This document shows positions 1 to 8,433 of a stretch of 46,815 nt of DNA, piece after piece. The stretch spans positions 1-46,815 of the forward strand of contig NZ_CP030855.1 of assembly GCF_003325355.1 (NCBI RefSeq), given 5' to 3'. Source of the DNA: Runella rosea. Lineage in GTDB: Bacteria; Bacteroidota; Bacteroidia; Cytophagales; Spirosomataceae. A program made the translations under genes and the position numbers. Below the pieces are notes generated by a model that did no database searches, was not told the DNA's origin, and worked only from the letters and a program-made list of their open reading frames with translations. Position 1 is the stretch's first letter. Each line of letters begins with the position of its first letter.

Positions 1-1280
1 ACAATCGCATTGGCAAAATTGGCCCCTCCTAGCTGCGAGCATGACAAATCTACCCCCGCCCCACCTGTGGGTGGCACATTGAAGGTGGTGTTTTGGAAGT
101 TAACATTTTGTAGAACAGCCCTTGTGAACTTTACCCCTTGCAGTACCGATGATTGAAAGTTGGCACCAGGCATTGTTGCCCCCGAAAAATCGGTGGTGGC
201 TAAAGTAACATTATTGAATTGAGCATTCTGCAGGTAACTGTTATTGAAGGATACCCCGTTCAGGCTGGCATTCATGAATGTGGTATTGTCCATGCCTGCT
301 CCTGTAAAATTGGCTACGTTATAGATTCCTCCCGATTGTCCATTAGTATAATTGAAATTTACCCCCCGCAGACTGGCCCCTGCAAAATACGCCCCTGTAA
401 GTGTGGTATACTGCATATCGGCATTGCTAAAATCGGCCCCATTGTTGAACTGCCCTCCTGATAAATTTGTACCTCTTTGTCCGTCACTAGACTGATAAAA
501 AACGGCCCCACGCATCGAAAGCCCTTGGCCAACTACGTTGGTAAGGTTGGCTAGGTTTATTAAAACACTATCCATATTGGCATAGGATAGTGTGGCGTTC
601 GTCAAGTCTACCCCCGTCATTGTACAATGGCGTAAATCGAAACTGGTAAAATTGATTCCTTTCAGAATACCATCTGTAATGTTTTTACCCTTCAAATTAA
701 AATTTTTGGAAGTCATTCCCGATAAAATAGTATAACTCAAATCGGTCATTGCCCAGTAAGTAGAGGGCCAATTATTAATCGGAAAATTGACAAAATCAAC
801 GGTCGTGTAGTTGAAACGAGTACGAATATTATCCGGCGACGACTGAATGGTCATGACAGGACCAAATTTTGCCCCAATCAAGTGAGCACAGGATAAGTCG
901 GTAGCTTTAAAAATGGCAAATTGCAGATTAGCATCGGTCAAATCAGCGGATTGAAAACACGTATGATCTAACGTAGCACCCGAAAAGTCGGCATTCGTAA
1001 TGATAGCCCCTTTGAAATTAGCTCCCTGCAAATTCATGTTTTGAAACTGTGACCCTGTAAGCGTAGCCCCTTGGAAATTGGCATTGACCAAGGCATTTGT
1101 CCCCATTGCCATAAAGTTATGGTTTATCAGGGTTTGATTGGCATAATTAGGCCCCGAGGGAGTTGTGGCTACGGCACAGCTATTGCAGTCAGAAGGAGTC
1201 GATTGGCTATAGGTTTTCTGCGGCAGGAATAAGGAGAATAAGAACCCAAGGCATGGGTACCATACAATTTTAACATTCAT
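1..1280 (-). CDS. Exported pentapeptide-repeat protein (3' end beyond window)
   Basis: An open frame of at least 426 codons starts at the ATG at 1278-1280 and runs left to the window edge without a stop, so the C-terminus is missing. The product starts with a signal peptide (MNVKIVWYPCLGFLFSLFLP, cleavage probably near TYS-QS) and a short Cys-containing segment. It then consists of pentapeptide repeats of the A(D/N)LXX type, for example ANFQGATLTG, ADFSGATLD and ANLQFAIF. Such repeats fold as a right-handed quadrilateral beta-helix. The binding partner cannot be read from sequence. Most characterised pentapeptide proteins are cytoplasmic, so an exported one is less usual. A TAnnTTTG-like box lies about 40 bp upstream. 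The repeat assignment is certain; the role is unknown. Confidence 0.85.
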   Translation of the reverse strand, partial: MNVKIVWYPCLGFLFSLFLPQKTYSQSTPSDCNSCAVATTPSGPNYANQTLINHNFMAMGTNALVNANFQGATLTGSQFQNMNLQGANFKGAIITNADFSGATLDHTCFQSADLTDANLQFAIFKATDLSCAHLIGAKFGPVMTIQSSPDNIRTRFNYTTVDFVNFPINNWPSTYWAMTDLSYTILSGMTSKNFNLKGKNITDGILKGINFTSFDLRHCTMTGVDLTNATLSYANMDSVLINLANLTNVVGQGLSMRGAVFYQSSDGQRGTNLSGGQFNNGADFSNADMQYTTLTGAYFAGASLRGVNFNYTNGQSGGIYNVANFTGAGMDNTTFMNASLNGVSFNNSYLQNAQFNNVTLATTDFSGATMPGANFQSSVLQGVKFTRAVLQNVNFQNTTFNVPPTGGAGVDLSCSQLGGANFANAI

Positions 1281-1320
1281 TTATTTGTGCGAGTTTTCAA
1301 TAACGTTGAAGTAATTTTTC

Positions 1321-1328
1321 CAAAATTA
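1321..1328 (-). promoter_or_regulatory. Possible -7 box for the pentapeptide gene
   Basis: On the minus strand the bases read TAATTTTG, a match to the Bacteroidota -7 consensus TAnnTTTG, 41 bp upstream of the ATG at 1280. No well-spaced -33 TTTG was found, so this is a candidate only. Confidence 0.35.
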
Positions 1329-1527
1329 GGTTAATATTCTGTGTGCTTGTTAGCTCAAATTGAACATTCTTTAACTCAAAATGGACAAATCTCCTTTGTG
1401 GCAGGCTAAATTGTAAGATTTGGTAGTTCTAAATATGTAATGATAAAAAAGAGCCATAGCATGTTGTAATTTAGGGTTGCCTTTAATACTGCAGATGGGA
1501 CTTTTGCGCTTTAAAGAAGGATGCTCA

Positions 1528-1568
1528 GTTTGAATACAGCGGCAGTAGATTATGGGCTGTATTCAAAC
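1528..1568. repeat. Hairpin with perfect 13-bp stem
   Basis: The arms at 1528-1540 (GTTTGAATACAGC) and 1556-1568 are exact inverted copies around a 15-nt loop. The hairpin lies between the glycosidase gene end and the pentapeptide gene start. No T tract follows on either strand, so it is not a classical intrinsic terminator. Confidence 0.6.
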
Positions 1569-1682
1569 TTGTCGGGTGCTTACAATACAGCCGATAACGA
1601 GCTTTAACTATACAGTTTCGGCCACTTAGCATAAGTATTAAAAAAAATCAAAAGATGGCATACATTTGCTGACCTCATATGA

Positions 1683-1716
1683 TTTTTTCATGCCATTGAT
1701 CAATGGCATGAAAAAA
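1683..1716. repeat. 34-bp perfect palindrome
   Basis: The 17-bp arms are exactly complementary with no loop, centred on TTGATCAA between 1699 and 1700. The outer six bases of each arm are T on the left and A on the right. The palindrome abuts the inner end of the ISL3-type relic at 1717-1907. A 3' T tract outside the stem is missing, so a terminator role is doubtful. Confidence 0.75.
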
Positions 1717-1907
1717 CTGCAAAAGCAGGTATTAGCAGCAGTGCCTATCACATGTTAATCAATCCTGTTCTGGTAAAGTTCGTAATCAAGTAATTCTAAG
1801 TCGAGCTCGGAAGATAAAAGGGAAAGAGAGTACATTCTTCAAAATTACAACCCAAACCCCGACTTTTACCAAATGTAAAGTGGAACCACTTTCATAGGAA
1901 TTTACAT
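1717..1907 (-). mobile_element. Relic of the left end of an ISL3-type element
   Basis: Read on the minus strand, this segment aligns with the first ~190 bp of the intact ISL3 element at 18267 onward. It begins at the same terminal bases (ATGTAAATTCCTATGAAAG) and continues through the terminal repeat into the transposase start. Its translation includes LELLDYELY, identical to the intact copy, followed by a stop where the intact copy has Leu. The terminal repeat differs at several positions, so this came from a related but distinct element. Similarity ends at the 34-bp palindrome and the rest of the element is gone. Confidence 0.8.
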
Positions 1908-1949
1908 CAAAATAACGCGGAAGCCGATGTTTGCTCATTTTCATTCAGA

Positions 1950-4900
1950 TCAACGAATGACGCTGAACTTTGCCGTGGAACGTCGATTGTCGTATTCGGC
2001 AGAAATAACGAAGGTTCCTTCATTGAACTGGTTGATTGGGATATTAACGGTATTTTTCCCTGCTTTTACTTGTTTTGAAAATGAGCTTAAAACAGTACCG
2101 TTCAGATCCATAATTCGTAATTCAACTTGCTGTTCAGCGGTAGTGTAGAGTATAACGTTGAGTAAATATTTTGCTGGATTTGGATAAACGCCGAATGCAG
2201 TAATTGGCTCTATTTCTAAGCTTTCTGCACTCAAACGAGCGCCTGAATTAGCAAGAAAATGAAAATAACCACTGCAATGAATCAATGAATTAGCAAGAAA
2301 ACCCGCATTGTTACAGCCATTTGCCGCATTCCAAAACCCTACTGAAAAAGTACTTGCGGCTTCTGTTTGGTAAGTCGTACCATTTACTTGGATATAGTCC
2401 GCTTCAAAATCATAGGCGGTCATATCGTTGAGATAACGGATTCGGATGCGGTTGGGATTGACGCTGCCCGTGGCATTGAAGGTATAATCTGCAAAATTGG
2501 TCGAAAGGTTGGTGAAGTCATTACTGCTTTGAGCTACTGTACCGCCCGTAGCCGCCGAACCATTCATGATTTCGATCCTAAAACTCGCCCCGGCACTGTT
2601 TACGCTTCTGGCACGCACGATAATTGGTGTACTGGTGGGCGTGGCTAAGTAGTGAAAATAGCCGTCGCAATGAATAAGCGAGTTACCCAAAAAGCCCGCA
2701 TTGTTACAGCCGTTTGCTGAGTTCCAAAACCCTACTGAATAGGTGCTTGCAGCTTCGGTTTGATAGGTTGTACCGTTTACCTGGATATAGTCTGCTTCAA
2801 AATCATAAGGTGCCATATCGTTCAGGTAACGTACTCGTATCTGATTGGGGTTGACGGTGCCAGTGGCGGTAAAAGTATAGTTGACAAAACCTTTCGAAAG
2901 GTTGGAAAAGGTATTGCTGTTTTGGAGAATCGTGCCGCCAGTAGCTGCTGACCCATTCATAATTTCAACCCTGAAACTCGCCCCGGCGTTATTTACACTT
3001 CTGGCACGGACCACAATACTTGTTGAAATAATGGGAGTATTAACGGTAACATTCGTTGTAGTGCTTCGCGTACAACCGTTTGAGATAACAGTATACGTAA
3101 TGGTAGAAGTACCCGCCGCCACGCCTGTCACTGTGCCAGAGGTGTTTACCGTTGCCACGGAGGTATTGTTGCTGCTCCAACTGCCACCTATCGCACCGTT
3201 GGAGACTAAAGTTGTGGTTGCGCCTGTGTTGATTGTTGTCGTTCCCGAAATTGTGCCTGCGTTGGGCAACGCATTGACGGTTACGGTAGTTGAAGTGCTT
3301 GAATTACAGCTATTTGAACTAACCACATACGTAATGGTAGCCGTTCCTGCTGCCACGCACGAAACCACGCCTGAGGTATTGACTGTGGCAACGGCAGTAT
3401 TGCTGCTTGACCAAGTTCCGCCTGCCAATCCGTTGGAAATCAGAGATGTTGTTGCGCCTGCGCAAATTGTTGTCGTTCCCGAAATCGTACCAGCGTTAGG
3501 CAACGCATTGACGGTTACTGTTGTCGTTGAACTTGAATTGCAGCCGTTTGAACTAACCGCATAGATTATAGTTGCCGTTCCTGCCGCCACGCCCGAAACC
3601 ACGCCTGAGGTATTGACGGTGGCAACGGCAGTGTTGCTGCTTGACCAAGTTCCGCCTGCCAATCCGTTGGTAGTCAGAGATGTTGTTGCGCCTGCGCAAA
3701 TTGTTGTCGTTCCCGAAATCGTACCAGCGTTGGGCAAGGGTGCAGTGCTGACATTCAGTATATCACTGCTTGCGCTCCAATTACCAACGGCATCTCTTGC
3801 GCGGACCGTCATTGCCGAATTTGTACCGCACGAAAGCCCCGTTATACTGTAAGAAGCTGTTGCAGTAGTACCAAGGCTAATGCCATTTCTAAATACTTCA
3901 TAGCCGGTTACTCCCACGTTGTCGGTTGAAGCCGACCATGAAAGTGTGAAGCTGCTACCTGTAATGGCCGATAAACTTAGGTTGTTGGGAATAGTTGGTG
4001 CTTGGGTGTCGGTGATTAGATCTAGTCGTACATAATCCACTTTGGCCCAATTTTCAAGTGCTTTTACCCTTATATAATGAACGCCCGCCGTTAGGGGCGT
4101 ACCAGACAATTTAACTGTTGCGTAGTAAGAGTCCACATCAATCGTCGAAGTTACACTGCCCGGTACATAAGTGAAAGTTCGCAATAAATCATTTAAACGA
4201 TATTCGTATTTGTTGTTATTAATAAAATGCATAGGAGAACCTGTCCAGCCGCTTCTTACCCTCACCTGTATGTCATAATTCCCCGATACAAACACATTAA
4301 CTGCAATTTTCAGCTCGTCGCCTGTATCACAAAGTCCCACGGCCAGACCGTTGCTGGTCGTGGTGGCGGCGTAATTGGAGGGGCCTACGGTACAATTACT
4401 GCCTACGTCAGATACTGTCGTGTAGTTAGTTTCGGCTTCTACGACAAAACTCGTGGGGCAATTGCCGGTTGTAACACTCAGTGCGTTACCAGCGGCACTG
4501 GTATTGCCGGCAGCATCTTTTGCTTTTACGGTAAAAGTTGCATTTGTGGCACAAAAAAGCCCCGCTACGTTGAAAGTAGTCGTCGCCGTAGCCGTAGTGC
4601 CTATGCTTGTTCCGTCTCTGAAAATCTCATAGTTTGTTACGGCAATGTTGTCGGTAGAGGCTGTCCAAGAAAGGGTTAGGCTGTTTGCAGCAATATTTGA
4701 AGCGACCAAAGCCGTCGGTACAGTTGGGGCTTGGGTATCCGGTGTGGTCGGGTCAGGTATCCAATTCCAGCCTTTTGCCACGGCATCGGCATACATAACG
4801 GGCCAATTTCGGTCGAGCTCGGCTTGACCATTGATATTCCACATACTCCAACCAAGCCCAAGACGCTCACAGGTTTGGTTGACGTAAATATCATTGTCAA

Positions 4901-5876
4901 ACTGGGGAGAACGAAAAGAATCAGTAATGCCCAGCGTAGCGTTGGAAACCGACGCGGGAAAATTATTTTCGGAAGGCCAGCCCGGATAGCGGGAATGTAG
5001 GTTGCGTAGGTTGGCCGCGTTGATGGATGCCGCGGCCGCGCCATCATTGTGGTAAAGGTGATACGCTACCGAAGTCTTGGTCCAATCTACATTACCGGGC
5101 AGTTGCGCAAAACTGGCCGCCAGATTGCCTACGCCCGTACCGTACCCATAATCGCTGATACCGTTGGGAGTGAGTACCATAATGTGCGTATTAGGTGCGC
5201 CGGCACGTATGATGTTAAATGTACGTTTGAGGGCCTGAAGGCGTGGACTGCTCACGGCCCCTGCCGTTCCCATGTCCATGTCACCGTTGATGCCAATGCC
5301 TGGCATGGGTTCGTTGGAGGCTTCGTAAATTACGTGGGTACGGTTGGCAAAATATGGGGCAACGTACGTCCACAGAGCGTTGGCGTAGGTTTCGTTATAC
5401 TCAGGGATTTTGTTATGAGAATTGATGATTACGTACATGCCCTGTGCTGAGGCATAATTGACCGAACGTTCCATACGGGCTAATTGCCGGGCGCGATAGA
5501 CGGGGTCGTTCCAGTCGGTGGGAGTAAATTGCGCCGAAGGCTGATAAGCCTCCACTTCCCACGTATCAAACAGAATCATCCGAACAGCATTTAATCCTTT
5601 TTGGGTCATGGAAGCATAGTAAGAAGCGGGCTCCTCCTGATTGCCTTTTTCCCAAATCCAAGCAGTACCCGCCCGCAGGGGTGTACCTGCATCGGTACGT
5701 AATACTTTCAAATTGGGACCGCCGTAGTAATCCGGAATACTCGCCACTGTGATTCTGGCACGGTCGGTGGGCAGCGGTACCGATTGCGACAATCCTAGAT
5801 GACTCAAAAAAATCCCCAAAAGAATCAGGTTGTGCAGGAACAATTTTGTCAACGTTGAGTACAACACTTTTTTCAT
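1950..5876 (-). CDS. Secreted modular GH5-like glycosidase with CBMs and T9SS sorting domain
   Basis: This 1308-aa protein has a signal peptide (about 1-31), then a TIM-barrel catalytic region (about 45-372) resembling glycoside hydrolase family 5. The motif YEASNEP (184-190) supplies the likely acid/base Glu189. A Glu near 303 (GWPSENN) is a candidate nucleophile. Next come an FN3 domain (about 378-470), a CBM6/35-like domain (about 476-622), a second FN3 (623-712) and three Big_2-like Ig repeats (713-947). Two near-identical CBM60-like modules follow (953-1078 and 1084-1209, each with VRARSVN and ADYIQVNGTTYQTEAAST). A T9SS type A sorting domain ends it (about 1228-1308, starting VYPNPA). 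CBM60 modules bind xylan-type or related polysaccharides, so export to the surface for hemicellulose or cellulose attack is inferred. The exact substrate is open. Confidence 0.88.
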   Translation of the reverse strand: MKKVLYSTLTKLFLHNLILLGIFLSHLGLSQSVPLPTDRARITVASIPDYYGGPNLKVLRTDAGTPLRAGTAWIWEKGNQEEPASYYASMTQKGLNAVRMILFDTWEVEAYQPSAQFTPTDWNDPVYRARQLARMERSVNYASAQGMYVIINSHNKIPEYNETYANALWTYVAPYFANRTHVIYEASNEPMPGIGINGDMDMGTAGAVSSPRLQALKRTFNIIRAGAPNTHIMVLTPNGISDYGYGTGVGNLAASFAQLPGNVDWTKTSVAYHLYHNDGAAAASINAANLRNLHSRYPGWPSENNFPASVSNATLGITDSFRSPQFDNDIYVNQTCERLGLGWSMWNINGQAELDRNWPVMYADAVAKGWNWIPDPTTPDTQAPTVPTALVASNIAANSLTLSWTASTDNIAVTNYEIFRDGTSIGTTATATTTFNVAGLFCATNATFTVKAKDAAGNTSAAGNALSVTTGNCPTSFVVEAETNYTTVSDVGSNCTVGPSNYAATTTSNGLAVGLCDTGDELKIAVNVFVSGNYDIQVRVRSGWTGSPMHFINNNKYEYRLNDLLRTFTYVPGSVTSTIDVDSYYATVKLSGTPLTAGVHYIRVKALENWAKVDYVRLDLITDTQAPTIPNNLSLSAITGSSFTLSWSASTDNVGVTGYEVFRNGISLGTTATASYSITGLSCGTNSAMTVRARDAVGNWSASSDILNVSTAPLPNAGTISGTTTICAGATTSLTTNGLAGGTWSSSNTAVATVNTSGVVSGVAAGTATIIYAVSSNGCNSSSTTTVTVNALPNAGTISGTTTICAGATTSLISNGLAGGTWSSSNTAVATVNTSGVVSCVAAGTATITYVVSSNSCNSSTSTTVTVNALPNAGTISGTTTINTGATTTLVSNGAIGGSWSSNNTSVATVNTSGTVTGVAAGTSTITYTVISNGCTRSTTTNVTVNTPIISTSIVVRARSVNNAGASFRVEIMNGSAATGGTILQNSNTFSNLSKGFVNYTFTATGTVNPNQIRVRYLNDMAPYDFEADYIQVNGTTYQTEAASTYSVGFWNSANGCNNAGFLGNSLIHCDGYFHYLATPTSTPIIVRARSVNSAGASFRIEIMNGSAATGGTVAQSSNDFTNLSTNFADYTFNATGSVNPNRIRIRYLNDMTAYDFEADYIQVNGTTYQTEAASTFSVGFWNAANGCNNAGFLANSLIHCSGYFHFLANSGARLSAESLEIEPITAFGVYPNPAKYLLNVILYTTAEQQVELRIMDLNGTVLSSFSKQVKAGKNTVNIPINQFNEGTFVISAEYDNRRSTAKFSVIR

Positions 5877-5901
5877 AAAGTATGAATGTTTAGGTTTTAT
5901 A

Positions 5902-5909
5902 CAAACATA
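5902..5909 (-). promoter_or_regulatory. -7 box (TATGTTTG) of the glycosidase gene
   Basis: On the minus strand the bases are TATGTTTG, an exact TAnnTTTG match, 25 bp upstream of the ATG at 5876. The expected -33 region holds only a weak TTTAC. Confidence 0.5.
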
Positions 5910-5979
5910 CCAACAATGCCCCTTGTAAATCCATGAACAGGCATATATTTCATCGCCAAAACGTTTTATTTAACCTTAG

Positions 5980-6576
5980 TTAAATTTCTTTTAATGAGCG
6001 GTTTCTCTGAAGTTGCTTTCGTCGTATTCTGCTCAGGGAAGGTGGTTGTATTCCCAAATAAGAAGCAATCATTCCAAGCGGTACTTGTTGTAAAATGTTA
6101 GGATTTTCAATTGAAAACGCCTCATACCGTTCGGTCGGTCTCATGGTCATCAACTCGGCTCGTTTTTGAAGTCTTTTGGTTAAAACCACACTGCCTATGG
6201 TCCGGGTAAGTTGCCCCCACCAAGGAAGTATTTCCACCAACTTCCAGTAAGTAGGATGGTCAATTACAACCAAATGGCAGGTGCTTAAAGCCCTGATACT
6301 GACTTTGCTTGGGGTTCTAAAGTCAAAACTTTCGGGGTTGGCCGCTACTTCATTTTTACTCAGAAAGTACTGGATCTTTTCCTGCCCGTTGTCTATGTAA
6401 TTATTGGCCAATACCCCCTCAATGACCAGCCCCATTTGATTGGTCACTTCTCCTGCCTTCAGAAAATACTCGCCTTTTTTCAGCGTCAAAATTTCTTTTT
6501 CGTAAGGCGCGATCTGGGCATATTGCTCGTCAGTGACCAGATGAAAAGTTTCTAAATAGTGACGAACGTAGCTCAT
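5980..6576 (-). CDS. Crp/Fnr-family transcriptional regulator
   Basis: The chosen start is the ATG at 6574-6576 (MSYVRHYLETFHLVTDEQY), which fits the usual length of about 198 aa. The frame stays open for 40 more upstream codons that do not resemble the family. The N-terminal half is a cyclic-nucleotide-binding-like beta-roll (LKKGEYFLKAGEVTNQMGLV and following), without an obvious canonical cAMP-binding Arg/Ser cluster. The C-terminal part is a winged helix with the recognition region PLGMIASYLGIQPPSLSRIR. Small Crp-like regulators of this type are common in Cytophagales and usually have unknown effectors. It is encoded on the same strand just upstream of the glycosidase gene, about 100 bp apart. 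Control of that gene is possible but not shown. Confidence 0.85.
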   Translation of the reverse strand: MSYVRHYLETFHLVTDEQYAQIAPYEKEILTLKKGEYFLKAGEVTNQMGLVIEGVLANNYIDNGQEKIQYFLSKNEVAANPESFDFRTPSKVSIRALSTCHLVVIDHPTYWKLVEILPWWGQLTRTIGSVVLTKRLQKRAELMTMRPTERYEAFSIENPNILQQVPLGMIASYLGIQPPSLSRIRRKQLQRNRSLKEI

Positions 6577-6813
6577 GGGTGGAAGAGAGGTAATATTAAA
6601 AGCGGGGTGCAAATTACGGCCTTTTTGATTGCATATGTTACTGAAATGAATTGACAGGTGGAGTAGGGGCTTCATTGTCAGGGTAATATTGTACATTTCC
6701 GTGGCGAACTTTTTTATACGAATACCACCTGATTCGCTGATAACCCATCTGTTTATGAACCAGTATATCCCTGAAATAACTTGACAAAGTTAAGGGATTT
6801 TTTATGTACTAAT

Positions 6814-8271
6814 TTATTCTACGTTCGGTTGTACTTTTCTCATTTCACGCTTTTTCGATGGGCTCCACTTTCGGCCTAATTCGCCTTTCATTCGGTGAGC
6901 TTGCTCAGGGGTAAAATAGTCACAACTGGCATGTGGACGCAATGTATTATAGTTTAAGATCGCTCGCCTGATAGCTTCCTGAGCTTGCAGTGAATCAGCA
7001 AAACATTTATTTTGAAGCATGTCTTCGGCACCGGCCGCCCGGCTTAATGGTTCGGGTCATTCGTTCTGCTAACGCATTTTCGTAGGGATCACCATGTTCG
7101 GTCATGCTAATGGAAATAGAGTGATTATTCAACAGACCTATATACTCTCGACAGCAATACAGAACACAACGATCGGACTGGGCTGCCGGCGCAGTGATGA
7201 ATCAGACCAACACATAAACGTCCTTTATTGTCTTTAATAGCCATTTTTAAGGCAGAGACAGGACCAATCGCTCCTAAAGAATCCTCCAGAGCCCATCCAA
7301 CAATCTTTCTCGAATATGCATCCGTGATTAGACCGCGCGGCGTCCGCACAAATAAACAAATCCACTCCCAATGAGGATGTATCGGGGCGCCCCGTGGCGT
7401 TATATCGCTAACCCACAACAAGTTATGCATTAGCACCTTCTTGCCAACGGTTAGATTGGGATATTTAAAATAGCGGTGATGTGACGGCACGGGCCACCCC
7501 GCAAGTAGTTTTCACCGATCGTGTTTTTCTTTTAATTAACAATTCATTGTCTCTCAATAAATTAGCCAATTTATCTCTTCCAATCTTTATACCATGGCAC
7601 AACCGAAACTCTATTAATTGGTAATGTAAAACATCTACTCCTATACTGGGTAAATCCAGTCGTAATCTTCGAATTTCCGAAAGTAACATCAGGTTGTGAA
7701 ATTCTTCTTTTTCTGTTTGTTTTTGGGTATCATACCAAGCCTGGCGGCTTTTCCCAATCGGATCGCCACCGCGACAGCCCGCAGAGTATTTGCATACCCA
7801 CTAAGGGGTGATGCCGATTCAGTTCCGTTAGCGTTTGGGACCGCTCGGGCGGCCCCGCAGACTTTTTTCTAATAGCAATCTTAAACTGCGCGGGCAGCCC
7901 CGTCTTTTTCAGCGACATCAATCATCGTTTCAAAGGCTTCCCGTTTCAGCTTTTCCTGCTCAAGAAGTGCTTCGGTTTGAGCTAATTGAAGTTTAAGGCG
8001 AATAATTTCATCAGCCTCCTTTTTCATCTTTCTAATGTATTTAGATTTAGGATAATAGCGTCTAAGTCGATAGCGCTGGTAATCTCGATTCCAGGCTCGA
8101 AGTGAATTTAGAGAAATATTAAACGGTCCGCCGCGCGGCTCAGTCAAAATTTGGGTTTGACTTCCTAACTCAAGGCGGTACAACTCAATAACATGCCATC
8201 GAAAGGCTCCTGTTTTGTACTTTTTCTTTAAATTAATGAAGCTGCCGCTTCGGCGGACCGATCACTTTCAT
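6814..8271 (-). pseudogene. IS3-family transposase (OrfA/OrfB), multiply interrupted
   Basis: The reading starts at the ATG at 8271 (MKVI, then SFINLKKKYKTGAFRW after the first insertion is removed). OrfA-type helix-turn-helix and coiled-coil parts follow (SLRAWNRDYQRY; LKLQLAQTEALLEQEKLKRE). The OrfB integrase core includes WVSDIT, LITDAYSRKIVGWALEDS, GLIHHSDR, MTEHGDPYENALAERM and NYNTLRPHASCDYFTPEQA. Frame is lost repeatedly at 15-16 bp GC-rich insertions. Omitting these leaves an almost continuous frame. A few substitutions remain, such as DRC-VLYC where the family normally has DRGVQYC. The catalytic Asp and Glu motifs are recognisable, but no intact product can be made from the present sequence by normal translation. 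Confidence 0.88.
7027..8259. repeat. Ten GC-rich 15-16 bp micro-insertions inside the IS3 element
   Basis: Extra segments relative to the transposase frame lie at 7027-7042, 7177-7192, about 7332-7348, 7382-7397, 7487-7502, 7765-7780, 7844-7858, 7889-7904, 8124-8138 and 8244-8259. Most are exactly 16 bp; 7844-7858 and 8124-8138 are 15. They are nearly all G and C in an AT-rich element. Many share a small dyad: GGGCTGCCC, GGGCCGCCC, GGGTGGCCC, or CGGGGCGCCCCG at 7383-7394. A second group shares CCGCNNCGGCGG or CCGCGCGG. Boundaries may be off by 1-2 bases where flanking bases repeat. Insertion was inferred from restored protein continuity, for example KVI-SFIN, EK-QFKIAIRKK, HH-SDR and TIK-EDMLQ. 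Confidence 0.8.
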
Positions 8272-8433
8272 AACTTTTCACAATTAGTGTCAAGCTATTT
8301 CAGGGATATACAATTTTCATCCCATTTTTATCCCGGTTTACATCATTTTTTCATTCAGCTTATAACACCTTAGTATTCTTGCCATAGGAAACTATTACCT
8401 AGCTATTCGCTAACCTTTTTATCAACTGGGAAC

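Larger units (their letters stand above)
6763..8311 (-). mobile_element. IS3-family element, inactivated by micro-insertions
   Basis: The ends carry inverted repeats of about 23 bp: 6764-6786 and 8288-8310 share TATATCCCTGAAATA followed by CTTGACA, differing at one base. Between them, on the minus strand, lies a disrupted OrfA/OrfB-type transposase. No clear target duplication flanks the ends (acca on the left, aatt on the right). The present length is about 1.55 kb. Subtracting about 160 bp of GC-rich insertions gives about 1.39 kb, a normal size for IS3. The element sits between the crp-like gene and the permease gene and ends about 120 bp before the permease start. Confidence 0.88.

Noticed and set aside
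219..461. Short plus-strand frame of 80 codons
   Set aside because: It is antisense to the continuous pentapeptide-repeat frame and has no independent support.
1683..1716. Palindrome as an intrinsic terminator of the glycosidase gene
   Set aside because: The 3' arm ends in A bases on both strands and no T tract follows the stem.
8124..8138. Reading the GC-rich segments as ordinary REP elements or sequencing errors
   Set aside because: They are shorter than REP elements and lie inside a coding frame. Their consistent length and shared dyad cores argue against random error, although resequencing would be needed to exclude it fully.
6755..8320. Target-site duplication flanking the IS3 element
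   Set aside because: Bases outside the two ends (acca and aatt) do not match, so no duplication could be claimed.
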